From: Polyangiaceae bacterium
GTDB taxonomy: Bacteria; Myxococcota_A; Polyangia; Polyangiales; Polyangiaceae
Assembly: GCA_016929495.1 (NCBI GenBank)
Contig: JAFGIS010000295.1
Location: forward strand, 1-41,208
Length of the DNA: 41,208 bases
Direction: 5' to 3'
A program made the translations under genes and the position numbers. This document shows, piece after piece, positions 33,835 through 41,208 of this stretch (positions within the stretch are counted from its first letter, which is position 1; every line of letters begins with the position of its first letter). The notes beneath the pieces were generated by a model. The model had not been told where the DNA came from, searched no databases, and saw only the letters and a list, made by a program, of their open reading frames with translations.

Positions 33835-35412
33835 ATGGCACCCTCCACGGCAGAGCTCCAGCGGCGACGCACGTTCGCCATCATTTCCCACCCGGACGCG
33901 GGCAAGACCACGCTCACGGAAAAGCTTCTGCTCTTCGGCGGCGCCATACAGCTCGCGGGGGCCGTCAAGGCGCGCGGCGAGCAGCGGCGCGCGCGCTCCG
34001 ACTGGCTTCAGGTGGAGCGCGCGCGCGGGATTTCGGTCACGGCCTCTGCAATGCGCTTCGACTACGAGGATCACACCTACAACCTGCTCGACACGCCTGG
34101 ACACGAGGACTTCAGCGAGGACACGTATCGAACCCTGACTGCGGTGGATTCCGCGGTCATGGTGCTCGACGTGGCCAAGGGCATCGAAGCGCAGACGCTG
34201 AAACTGTTCGAGGTATGCCGCCTGCGCGGCATACCGATGATCACGTTCATCAACAAGCTCGACCGTGAGGGGCAGGAGCCCTTTGCGTTGCTCGATGAAA
34301 TCGAACGCACCCTGGCGCTTGAGCCGACGCCGGCGAGCTGGCCCATCGGCATGGGCAAGAACTTCCTCGGCTGCTACGATCTCTTGCACGACAGACTGCT
34401 TCTGGTTGCGCGAAAGCAGGGTCGCGAAGCACACGCAGACGTGTGTCGAGGTCTGGAGGACCCGACCCTCGACCGCCTCCTGCCCGACCGAGCCGTCTCG
34501 CAGTTGCGAGACGATGTCCGCACGGTGCGCGCGCTCTGCCCAAGCTTCAGCCACGACGCGTTCCGCGCTGGGGATCTCACGCCGGTCTTCTTCGGTAGCG
34601 CGCTCAACAACTTCGGCGTCCGGGAGTTGCTCGCGGGGCTTGCCGAGCTCGCTCCGCCTCCCCAACCGCAGACAGCCGTGGAGCGCCGGATCCTTCCTGA
34701 GGAAGAGGCGGTCACGGGCTTCGTTTTCAAGATTCAGGCCAACATGGACCCGAAGCACCGTGATCGGGTGGCCTTCGTCCGCCTTTGCTCGGGCCACTTG
34801 CGCCGCGGCATGAAGCTGGTTCACGTGCGGACCGGAGCGGTTCTGCCGCTGCACAACCCCATGCTCTTTCTGGCGCAGGAGCGAGGGCTGGCCGAAGAGG
34901 CGTGGGCCGGCGACATCGTCGGGATCCCCAACCACGGGAAGTTGCGCATTGGTGATGCGTTGACCGAGGGCGAGGCGCTGCGCTTCACCGGCATACCGAG
35001 CTTCGCGCCGGAGTTGCTCCGGCGTGTGCGCACGACTGACCCCATGCGCGCCAAACACCTGAGTCGAGCTTTGTACCAGATGGCGGAGGAAGGTGCCGCA
35101 CGCATCTTCAGGCCTCGCGTCGGAGCGGATTTCATCGTGGGGGTCGTGGGTGCATTGCAGTTCGAGGTACTCGCCGAGCGCATCAAGAACGAGTATGGCA
35201 TTCCCCTGTGCTTCGAATCGGCGGGGCTGCTCACTGCGCGCTGGGTGTCCGGAGCTCCGAGTCGCTTGCGTCAGTTCGAGACCTCCCATCTCGCTGCGGT
35301 CGCCGAAGACCACTCGGGCGACCTGGTGTTCCTGGCCCGCAACTCCTGGCACCTGGAGACGACGATCCGCGAGGCGGACGGCGTCACGTTCAGCAAGGTG
35401 AAGGATAACTGA
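33835..35412 (+). CDS. prfC: Peptide chain release factor 3
   Basis: 525 residues, like E. coli RF3 (529). This GTPase recycles RF1 and RF2 from the ribosome after termination. G motifs are in order: G1 SHPDAGKTT (about 18-26), G2 ERARGISVT (about 61-69), G3 DTPGH (about 86-90) and G4 NKLD (about 140-143). Domains 2 and 3 follow and end with the family-typical FSKVKDN. The ATG at 33835 gives the standard length; it has no ribosome binding site but has TATATT 11 bp upstream, consistent with a near-leaderless transcript. An in-frame start at 33796 is less likely. The gene is convergent with the NHL lipoprotein gene (38 bp apart). Confidence 0.95.
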   Translation: MAPSTAELQRRRTFAIISHPDAGKTTLTEKLLLFGGAIQLAGAVKARGEQRRARSDWLQVERARGISVTASAMRFDYEDHTYNLLDTPGHEDFSEDTYRTLTAVDSAVMVLDVAKGIEAQTLKLFEVCRLRGIPMITFINKLDREGQEPFALLDEIERTLALEPTPASWPIGMGKNFLGCYDLLHDRLLLVARKQGREAHADVCRGLEDPTLDRLLPDRAVSQLRDDVRTVRALCPSFSHDAFRAGDLTPVFFGSALNNFGVRELLAGLAELAPPPQPQTAVERRILPEEEAVTGFVFKIQANMDPKHRDRVAFVRLCSGHLRRGMKLVHVRTGAVLPLHNPMLFLAQERGLAEEAWAGDIVGIPNHGKLRIGDALTEGEALRFTGIPSFAPELLRRVRTTDPMRAKHLSRALYQMAEEGAARIFRPRVGADFIVGVVGALQFEVLAERIKNEYGIPLCFESAGLLTARWVSGAPSRLRQFETSHLAAVAEDHSGDLVFLARNSWHLETTIREADGVTFSKVKDN

Positions 35413-35450
35413 GTAGCGCGAACGCGTCTTTCGGTGGAAGTCAGCGTGCC

Positions 35451-36557
35451 TCACTTGTTGTGGTGCACGATGCGCACGTAGCCTGCATCGTGCTCGGCGA
35501 TGAGCACGTCGCCTTGCGGGTTCATCGTGACGGCACGCACCTCGCTCACCTTGCGGCCAGACGCCGTGATGGGCATACCGTCGCCGGCGTGGGCACCCTT
35601 GGTGCCGTCGATGAGCAGATGGATGAACCCCTGCGTGTCCAGGTACAAGACTTGGCTGCCGGCGTGTGTCGCGAGCAGCAACCCTCCGAGGTCATGCCGC
35701 CAGATCCCACGCACGCCGTTCAGACTGGCCTCGAGCGCAGGTGCTTTCCACGGCGCCTGGTTGGCGGAGCCGTCTCCGGCGATAGGCTCGCGTTGGCGGT
35801 CTGCCCCGACACGATAGACGCGATGGGCGCCGCGGTCGGTAGCGTAAACGGTCGGCTGGTCCTCTGCGTCCACCCAGATGTTGCCGAGTTCGGCGAACCC
35901 GTCAGCATAGGTGTCGAGCCCGGCTTCGGCGCGCCATCGCTTCAGCTGGGTGCCAGAGCTGACGTAGACCAGGGTCTCGTCATCCGAAACCCAGAGCCCC
36001 CTGCCCTCTTCGAGATCCGGCACCACGAACAGGGTCGTCAGCGTTCCGTCCGGATCGAGGCGACGGATTTTCTCGTTTCCAAGGTCCAGGATGAAGACGG
36101 TGCCGTCGCCTTTGACCCAGATGCCGTTCGGCTGGTTCAAATGGCGTTCGCGGCCGGGCCCCGGCTGGTTGCCGTCGTCTCCGGCCGCGTTCACGCCGGC
36201 TACCGTCACCAGAGACCCGTCCCCACGAACCATGCGGATGGCGTGGGCGTCCTTGTCGGCGATGTACACGTTTCCGTCGTCATCGCCGAGCGCATTGTGA
36301 GGAGCTGACAGCTCTGCGTCGACGGCCGGTCCGCCTTCAAACGCAGCACGCCATTCGTTGACGTCGTCCTGCCGCTTGCCGGCTCCTGCCAGGGTGTCGA
36401 GTTCTCCTAGCGTCGATAGCACGCGCTGGAATTCATCGCCGTCCGATGGATGGCTCCCTGCGTTGCTCTCAGAGCGCGGGTTGGCGCTGCACCCCATCGC
36501 GAGTATCAGGCCCGCAAGCCAAACCCCAATCCTTCGGGGCTCGCTCTTCGTTGTCAT
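35451..36557 (-). CDS. NHL-repeat lipoprotein
   Basis: 368 residues. The signal ends in the lipobox AMGC with Cys23. After a polar linker the protein is a beta-propeller built of NHL-type blades, readable as repeats of the form ALGDDDGNVYIADKDAHAIRMV, GIWVKGDGTVFILDLGNEKIRRLD and DVLIAEHDAGYVRIV. NHL propellers bind proteins, nucleic acid or sugars; this one is likely anchored to an envelope membrane. The start at 36557 avoids an Arg-rich prefix and has AGGTAG about ten bases upstream. Confidence 0.82.
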   Translation of the reverse strand: MTTKSEPRRIGVWLAGLILAMGCSANPRSESNAGSHPSDGDEFQRVLSTLGELDTLAGAGKRQDDVNEWRAAFEGGPAVDAELSAPHNALGDDDGNVYIADKDAHAIRMVRGDGSLVTVAGVNAAGDDGNQPGPGRERHLNQPNGIWVKGDGTVFILDLGNEKIRRLDPDGTLTTLFVVPDLEEGRGLWVSDDETLVYVSSGTQLKRWRAEAGLDTYADGFAELGNIWVDAEDQPTVYATDRGAHRVYRVGADRQREPIAGDGSANQAPWKAPALEASLNGVRGIWRHDLGGLLLATHAGSQVLYLDTQGFIHLLIDGTKGAHAGDGMPITASGRKVSEVRAVTMNPQGDVLIAEHDAGYVRIVHHNK

Positions 36558-36598
36558 CGCGTGCCGTCTACCTGGACGAGCCACCCCGAGACTACGCG

Positions 36599-37345
36599 CT
36601 ACTGCCTGAGCCTGGCCGCGAATGCAGCATCACGCGCAAGATACTGCTCGTTGAACACGTACTGGCTGGCGACTCCGGCATGAGTCACCAGGGCCTGCAT
36701 CCCGGAGAGCACGCCAGCGGTGAGCGAGCAGTGTTTCCGCGACACCGTGCCTCCAGTCGTGGCCGGGACCTGCCACTCCTTGACCATGGTGGCACCGCCG
36801 AGCTCCTCACAGGTGACCGGCAAGCTGGGCTTGAACATGAACCGTACCGCCTGGGGCTCCGCTTCCCAGTAGCGGACTTCAAACTGGTACTTGCCGCCCC
36901 CTATGCCACGTGTGCGAGTGCAGAAGCGCTCCTTGGACTTCTTGAGCTTCTCGTCGTCGTCGCTCTCACAGACCACCGTGACCCCGGCGCCCTCGGCCGA
37001 GGTGCGGTTCTGGGCGACCCACTGTTTGAAGACGTCCACCAGCTGCTGCTGCTCCTTCTTCTGGGCTGCTGCGTCGCTCGCCCGCTTCGCGATCTCGGCC
37101 TCCTTCGCCTGGATCTCCCGGTCGAGCGCCTGCAGAGCGGTCGCGTCCGCGCACTGGCCGTACGAGTAGGTGCGCCACTGACGCGCCAGCTCGGTGTTCT
37201 CGACCTTGAGCGCGTCCCGCGTGTGGCCCAGCGCCTCTTGGCACTTGCCTTCGTCCTTGCGGTTGCAGCCTGCCGCCAACATCGCCAGAGCGAGCAGCGC
37301 AAGCCCGCAGAGTCCCACCAACGAGAAGCGTGCTTTGGAAATCAT
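36599..37345 (-). CDS. Lipoprotein with central helical region
   Basis: 248 residues. The hydrophobic signal ends in LAAGC, with lipid Cys at 27. The mature protein has a Gln/Lys/Glu-rich coiled-coil stretch (about 75-110) and a C-terminal part with several Cys (KERFCTRTRGIGGG, PVTCEELGGA, RKHCSLTAG). No known domain. Its stop is 42 bp from the start of the NHL lipoprotein gene on the same strand, so the two may be co-transcribed. Confidence 0.72.
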   Translation of the reverse strand: MISKARFSLVGLCGLALLALAMLAAGCNRKDEGKCQEALGHTRDALKVENTELARQWRTYSYGQCADATALQALDREIQAKEAEIAKRASDAAAQKKEQQQLVDVFKQWVAQNRTSAEGAGVTVVCESDDDEKLKKSKERFCTRTRGIGGGKYQFEVRYWEAEPQAVRFMFKPSLPVTCEELGGATMVKEWQVPATTGGTVSRKHCSLTAGVLSGMQALVTHAGVASQYVFNEQYLARDAAFAARLRQ

Positions 37346-37408
37346 AGCTAACCCGTGTACCTCCTCGCGTCTCGCGTGGCAACAGGCCGTCTTGTCCGCG
37401 TGTCCCCT

Positions 37409-37444
37409 GCGACTGGGCCCGCGACTGGGCCCGCGACTGGGCCC
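37409..37444. repeat. 12-bp tandem repeat, three perfect copies
   Basis: GCGACTGGGCCC occurs three times head to tail in the gap between two lipoprotein genes on the same strand. Being perfect, it is a likely site of slippage. No function is evident. Confidence 0.8.
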
Positions 37445-37598
37445 CTGCCCCGCCCCAGTCGCGCCCAGGCGAGGCCGGCGACTTCGCCTCCCCGGTCGGC
37501 CCCAGGCCGGTCCGATCGCGTTTGGGCCGACCCGGCTCCGGGCACCAATGGACCGTCGCCGGGCGCCCTTCTAGGATCCAGCGCAGCGCCGAGCCAGC

Positions 37599-38051
37599 CT
37601 ACGGGAGCCGGCGCAGCTCGCCATGGCCTCGCCACGGGTCGTTGAGCGAACTGAACACAAGCCGATCGCGGCCGAGTTCCCCGAGCACGTCGTAGCTCAC
37701 GCCCTGATCATCTCGGACCCTGGCGCGAAACGTGTCGCCGCCGCTTTCGATCAGCTCCAGTCGGCGCAGCACGAGCAGGCCAACGCCGCGCACAACCAGC
37801 TGGTCCCCCCGGATCTGCACCTCCATGACACCCAGCTGCGCCCTGAGCAGGGCATCGAGCATCGGCTCGAGAGGCCGCTCCGGTTCGAATCTCTCCAGCA
37901 TCCAATCGCCTTGTAGCCGCGCTTGGGTCTGGGCCAGGGCAGTCGGTGCGTTCGGCTGCGAGGCGGGCTGCTGATGGCAGGCTGGCAGACCCGCGCCAAC
38001 GGAAACCGCCGCAGTCAGCACCACGTGAACCAGGCGCGCGTGGGTCACCAC
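37599..38051 (-). CDS. Putative small lipoprotein
   Basis: 150 residues from a GTG at 38051 (a second GTG follows at once). The signal ends in LPAC with Cys25. A Gln/Ala/Pro linker precedes a compact beta-rich domain from about residue 45 (LQGDWMLERFEPE, VQIRGDQLVVRG, DTFRARVRDDQGVSYDVLGEL) that looks lipocalin-like in pattern, but I cannot place it in a family. TAGATT lies seven bases before the GTG and no ribosome binding site is present, again suggesting a leaderless transcript. A longer frame upstream has no support. Confidence 0.6.
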   Translation of the reverse strand: MVTHARLVHVVLTAAVSVGAGLPACHQQPASQPNAPTALAQTQARLQGDWMLERFEPERPLEPMLDALLRAQLGVMEVQIRGDQLVVRGVGLLVLRRLELIESGGDTFRARVRDDQGVSYDVLGELGRDRLVFSSLNDPWRGHGELRRLP

Positions 38052-38329
38052 GGCCCACAATCTACCCTGTCGTCCCGGGCAACGGCAGGGCAACGCGTGG
38101 GCTGGCCGCCGGGCCATGTGATTTCGATGCTCGCCCCGGCAGTCTCTGCAGCGGTCGGGGCAGCATTGGGTTCGGTGGCTCGCCTCGACCACCGGACTCC
38201 CACACCGGCGCACGTTGTCCGTCACGAGCATCGTCGGCCGGGCCGGCTTAGCGAAGTGTCTGGTACCACCCGACCAACCTGTTGTCTCGAGGTGTCGCTA
38301 GGCGCTAATTTGGGGCAAACGGAGGACCC

Positions 38330-38737
38330 ATGAGAATTGCTGTTGGTTCGGTCATCGCGTCCTTCGCACTGGTGACTGCCTGCGGAGGCTCGGCTCCAGT
38401 GCCGGACGCGGAACACACAAAGGCGCTGGCGGACATTCGTGCCGCCGAAGAGATCGGGGCAGCACAGGTGCCCAAGGCCGCGTTGCATCTGAAGATGGCT
38501 CGTGACCAGGTGGCCACGGCCGAACGCCTGATCGCCGACGGAGAAAACGAGGACGCGTCCTTGGTGCTGGCTCGTGCTCAGGCGGACGCGGACGTGGCGA
38601 TCGCCCTCTCCCACGAGGTAACCCTGCGCACTCAGGCTCAGGCCATGCGCGAAAAGATCGACAAGTTGAAGAAAGAGGCCGCGGCGATGCCAGCGCATGG
38701 CCAGGTCAAGAGCAAAGACCAGCTCAAGAGCAAATAA
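38330..38737 (+). CDS. DUF4398-type lipoprotein
   Basis: 135 residues. The lipobox VTAC puts the anchor at Cys18. The mature part is helical, rich in Ala, Asp, Glu and Lys (AEEIGAAQVPKAALHLKMARDQVATAERLIADG), the pattern of DUF4398, with a Lys-rich end. GGAGG lies five bases before the ATG. It is followed after 13 bp by a related lipoprotein that adds an OmpA domain; the two probably act together at the outer membrane or cell wall. Confidence 0.78.
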   Translation: MRIAVGSVIASFALVTACGGSAPVPDAEHTKALADIRAAEEIGAAQVPKAALHLKMARDQVATAERLIADGENEDASLVLARAQADADVAIALSHEVTLRTQAQAMREKIDKLKKEAAAMPAHGQVKSKDQLKSK

Positions 38738-38750
38738 GGAACCCCTGATC

Positions 38751-39620
38751 ATGCCCACGAACAGACTACTCCGTGTCTCTCGCGTAATCGGCATCCCAGT
38801 CGCCGCCGCGGCCATGATCGCCTGCGGAACCCCGCCGCCCAGCGATGAGCTCGTTGCCGCCCAACAGACCTACCAGGAGGCGGCCAACAGCAACGCGGCA
38901 GAGCTCGTTCCCGACCAATTGCTGTCGGCCAAGCAAGCGCTCGACCAGGCCGAAGCTGCCCACGAAGACGACCCGCTCTCGAACGAGGAACGTGGCCTGG
39001 CCTACGTCGCCCAGCGCAGGGCACAGCTGGCGATGGCCATGGCAGGCCAAGCTGCAGCGAAGCGGGATATGGTAACGGCCAACAGGGAGTACGAGCAGCT
39101 GCAGGACGAGCTACGCAAGAAGGCGACCGCCGACCTGGCCAAGGCGCGGAGCGACCTGGCCCTCCAAGGCGACACCCTCGCGCAGGAACGCGCGGCCCGC
39201 ATCGCGGCCGAACACAAGTACGCGGCCGCGATGAAGAGCCTCGAGGAGATCGCACGCGTCAAGGAAGAACAGCGTGGTATGGTCATCACCCTGAGCGGCG
39301 AGGTCTTGTTCGTCACCGGCAAGGCGGACCTGCTGCCGATTGCCAGGGAGAAGCTGGCCAAGGTCGCCGAGGTTCTCCAGCAGCAGGATCCGAGCAAGAA
39401 GATCGTCGTCGAGGGCCACACGGATTCCAGGGGCACCGAACAGATGAATCTGGTGCTGTCGCAGAAGCGCGCCGACGTTGTCCGGTCATTCCTGGTGAGC
39501 CAGGGCGTCGAGTCTCAACGGATCAGTGCGGTCGGCAAGGGTGAGTCCCACCCGGTGGCGGACAACTCGACCGCCGACGGTCGCGCCAACAACCGTCGCG
39601 TCGAGATCATCGTCAACTAG
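38751..39620 (+). CDS. Lipoprotein with DUF4398-like N-terminus and OmpA domain
   Basis: 289 residues. The lipobox MIAC places the anchor at Cys25. A helical region related to the preceding gene (about 30-110: LLSAKQALDQAEAAHEDDPLS) leads into a coiled coil (about 110-170) and an OmpA-type peptidoglycan-binding domain (about 180-289) with FVTGKADLLPIAREKLAKVAE, VEGHTDSRGT and NNRRVEIIVN. The protein would link the outer membrane to peptidoglycan, as Pal does. The ATG at 38751 follows AAGGAA at about ten bases. Confidence 0.88.
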   Translation: MPTNRLLRVSRVIGIPVAAAAMIACGTPPPSDELVAAQQTYQEAANSNAAELVPDQLLSAKQALDQAEAAHEDDPLSNEERGLAYVAQRRAQLAMAMAGQAAAKRDMVTANREYEQLQDELRKKATADLAKARSDLALQGDTLAQERAARIAAEHKYAAAMKSLEEIARVKEEQRGMVITLSGEVLFVTGKADLLPIAREKLAKVAEVLQQQDPSKKIVVEGHTDSRGTEQMNLVLSQKRADVVRSFLVSQGVESQRISAVGKGESHPVADNSTADGRANNRRVEIIVN

Positions 39621-39643
39621 AGGACGCGCTGGCCGCCGCATGG

Positions 39644-39692
39644 GCTCCGTGAGACCGGGCACTTGCCCGAGAGGGTAGCGGTCTCCCGGAGC
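39644..39692 (+). terminator. Large imperfect hairpin after the OmpA lipoprotein gene
   Basis: Fourteen-base arms (39644-39657 and 39679-39692) pair with one mismatch, and the loop itself contains GGGCA/TGCCC. It lies 24 bp after the stop, so it is a likely transcript end, though no T-run follows. Protection of the 3' end is an alternative. Confidence 0.45.
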
Positions 39693-39746
39693 GCGACGGC
39701 CAATGCTGTGGTATAGCCGGGCCTCTCCAACGTAGGAGTCACGTTC

Positions 39747-40487
39747 ATGTCCACAGAGGCCCTCGAGCAGACGCTCGTTCTCATCAAGCCGGATGCCCTC
39801 AAGCTGTCGCTGACCGGATACCTTCTGTCGCAGCTTTCCGAGTTCCACACGGGGCTAAGGCTGGCCGCCCTGAAGATAGTCCAGGTGAGCGAAATGCTTG
39901 CCTCAGCGCATTACGCCGAGCATCGCGGCAAGTTCTTCTACCCGCCGCTCATCGACTACATCAGGGGGAAGCTCCACTACCCGAACGAGCCCGGTAGGCG
40001 TCGAGTCGTCGCCATCGTCTACTCCGGGCCCGACGCGGTGAAAGTCATTCGCCGGATCGCCGGCCCGACGAGTCCGCACGTGGCCCGCGACGCGGCTCCC
40101 GGCACGGTGCGCGCCCTCGGCACCGTCGTACCGGTCAAGGAAGCGTCGGGAGCCGTCCTAGGCGAGCGGATGGACAACCTCATCCACGCATCGGCCACCC
40201 TCGAGGAGGCGGAGCGCGAAATCAAGCTCTGGTTCGAGCCGCGCGACATCATGCCGTACATGCGCGCGTATGAGACGGCTACGTGCGAGGAGCACTACTA
40301 CTACAAGGACGGCGCGCTGCTTCTCGAGCACACGCCCGGGAGCATTGGACTCTTGGCACCGGGCGTGAAGGCCTGGGCCTCGGATCTCGCTGCGCTCCGG
40401 GCCTTGACACGGGGCGAGCCCGCCTCGACGCCGCTCGATTCCATCGCGGCCAAGTACTTGATCAACCGAGAGCCTGAGCCGGCCTGA
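39747..40487 (+). CDS. Nucleoside diphosphate kinase-like protein with extension
   Basis: 246 residues, against about 140-150 for ordinary NDK. The NDK core is intact: LVLIKPDAL (Lys14), HYAEHRGK, RIAGPTSP, APGTVRALG and the catalytic His148 in NLIHAS, followed by AEREIKLWF. Two features differ: an insert of about 18 residues (TVVPVKEASGAVLGERMD) lies just before the catalytic His loop, and a C-terminal extension of about 80 residues includes CEEHYYYKDGALLLEH. The core enzyme transfers phosphate from ATP to other nucleoside diphosphates. Activity of this form, or a changed specificity, remains open. TAGGAG is nine bases before the ATG. Confidence 0.82.
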   Translation: MSTEALEQTLVLIKPDALKLSLTGYLLSQLSEFHTGLRLAALKIVQVSEMLASAHYAEHRGKFFYPPLIDYIRGKLHYPNEPGRRRVVAIVYSGPDAVKVIRRIAGPTSPHVARDAAPGTVRALGTVVPVKEASGAVLGERMDNLIHASATLEEAEREIKLWFEPRDIMPYMRAYETATCEEHYYYKDGALLLEHTPGSIGLLAPGVKAWASDLAALRALTRGEPASTPLDSIAAKYLINREPEPA

Positions 40488-40545
40488 TCGCCGAGCTTTC
40501 ACTGAACCGCAACGCTGCTGCACACCCGTCCGGGCGCTGCGCGCT

Positions 40546-41208
40546 CTAGACGCGATCCACGTCGACCACTCCTTCGACCCGGCTCAACGCGCGCATGACC
40601 GCCTTGAGCTGTTTCAGGTCCGAGACATGGAAGGTGAAGACGTTGCAGGCGCGACCGTCTTCGCTCGCGCGGCAGTTGGCCTCGCTGATGTTCAGCTTCT
40701 GCGCGCTGAAGATCTGGCTCACCACGGCCAGAATGCCCGGCGCGTTGTTCGTGGTGACCCTGAGCTGAACGGGTCGATTGACCTTCGCCCGCGAATCCCA
40801 GGCGACCTCGATGCGCCGCTCCGGGTCCGTGTCGAACGCCTTGGTGCATTCTCGACGATGGACGGTGACGCCTCGACCGCGCGTGATGAAGCCGATGATC
40901 GTGTCCCCGGGCAGCGGATTGCAGCACTTGGCGTAGCGGACGAGCACGCTATCGATGCCGTTGACGCGGATCCCTCCCTGATCCTTGCCGGTCACCTTGC
41001 GCACGAATTGCTCGAGCGGCCCTGCCCGCAGCTCGCGTGGCGAGACGCTGCCGTCGGTGCCCTTGTCGCGTATCGTGGCGATAATCTGCTCAGCGGGGAT
41101 CTTGCCGAAGCCGATCGCGAGCAGCAGCTCGTCCAACGTACCGCAGCGGTGCACTCCCGCCACGCGTGCCACCTCGGCTTCGTTCTTCACGAACTTCGCG
41201 AAGCTCAT
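40546..41208 (-). CDS. relA/spoT: RelA/SpoT-family (p)ppGpp synthetase/hydrolase, C-terminal part
   Basis: 220 residues are visible; the gene continues past the right edge, and the ATG exactly at the edge is an internal Met. The region matches the regulatory half of Rel proteins: a helical part (VARVAGVHRCGTLDELLLAIGFGKI), the conserved Cys segment (VRYAKCCNPLPGDTIIGFITRGRGVTVHRREC) and an ACT domain (LRVTTNNAPGILAVVSQIFSAQKLNISEAN) ending near the stop. This half senses uncharged tRNA on the ribosome and balances the alarmone synthesis and hydrolysis domains, which lie outside the window. The conserved Cys pair, the His and the later Cys are all kept. Confidence 0.93.
   Translation of the reverse strand: MSFAKFVKNEAEVARVAGVHRCGTLDELLLAIGFGKIPAEQIIATIRDKGTDGSVSPRELRAGPLEQFVRKVTGKDQGGIRVNGIDSVLVRYAKCCNPLPGDTIIGFITRGRGVTVHRRECTKAFDTDPERRIEVAWDSRAKVNRPVQLRVTTNNAPGILAVVSQIFSAQKLNISEANCRASEDGRACNVFTFHVSDLKQLKAVMRALSRVEGVVDVDRV

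Noticed and set aside
33817..35454. 545-codon open frame antisense to prfC
   Set aside because: Release factor 3 motifs on the plus strand are complete; the antisense frame is a composition effect.
39644..39692. tRNA-like fold in the hairpin region
   Set aside because: The structure is a single long imperfect stem without cloverleaf arms, TTCGA-type loop or CCA-compatible end.

Overview
The window is GC-rich bacterial chromosome with dense gene packing on both strands. It has no tRNA, rRNA, CRISPR array, phage gene or transposase that I can see. The gene content points to a myxobacterium-like lineage (Myxococcota, former Deltaproteobacteria): many lipoproteins with Ser/Gly-rich or Cys-rich linkers, two GYF_2 (DUF4339) proteins with long disordered Ala/Pro regions, DUF4398 plus OmpA lipoproteins, a lamin-tail-domain lipoprotein, and a glutaminyl-tRNA synthetase fused to a YqeY domain. 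This placement is inferred from protein families, not from a marker gene.

Layout. 1-1.1 kb: two overlapping genes for Cys-rich repeat proteins, one cut by the window edge. 1.1-5.5 kb: a HEAT-repeat exported protein, an AmpG-like MFS transporter with an added Cys-containing tail, D-aminoacyl-tRNA deacylase and a lamin-tail lipoprotein with an AT-rich promoter region. 5.9-7.2 kb: a class I DAHP synthase gene behind what reads as a complete transcription attenuator (promoter, 20-codon leader peptide with Phe-Gly-Phe-Tyr-Trp-Tyr, alternative hairpins, intrinsic terminator). 7.2-11.3 kb: an OmpA/MotB-like envelope protein, a beta-barrel porin and a second AmpG-like transporter. 11.3-18.1 kb: a Ski2-type helicase, a membrane protein with an embedded spermidine-synthase-like domain coupled to a ChaN/Tiki-like protein, and a small winged-helix-like protein. 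18.1-18.9 kb: a gene-free stretch with three 70-bp tandem repeats and one copy of a roughly 140-bp dispersed hairpin element; the other copy is at 8.2 kb. 18.9-24.3 kb: a GYF_2 protein, then an HtrA protease - radical SAM - aroE - aroK gene string. 24.3-29.6 kb: glnS, an unrecognised gene, a 56-residue membrane protein and a B12-binding-type radical SAM enzyme. 29.8-35.4 kb: a large GYF_2 membrane protein, a coiled-coil membrane protein, a small lipoprotein and release factor 3. 35.4-40.5 kb: an NHL-repeat lipoprotein, two more lipoproteins, the DUF4398/OmpA pair and an extended nucleoside diphosphate kinase. 40.5 kb to the end: the C-terminal part of a RelA/SpoT protein on the minus strand.

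Three shikimate-pathway genes lie here: DAHP synthase (first step), aroE and aroK. Only the first-step gene carries the aromatic leader-peptide attenuator, so flux into the pathway would be set by the supply of charged Phe, Tyr and Trp tRNAs. This attenuator is the strongest regulatory finding in the window. Many other genes build the envelope (lipoproteins, OmpA domains, porin, transporters). Several genes lack a Shine-Dalgarno sequence and have a -10-like hexamer very close to the start codon, suggesting leaderless transcripts.
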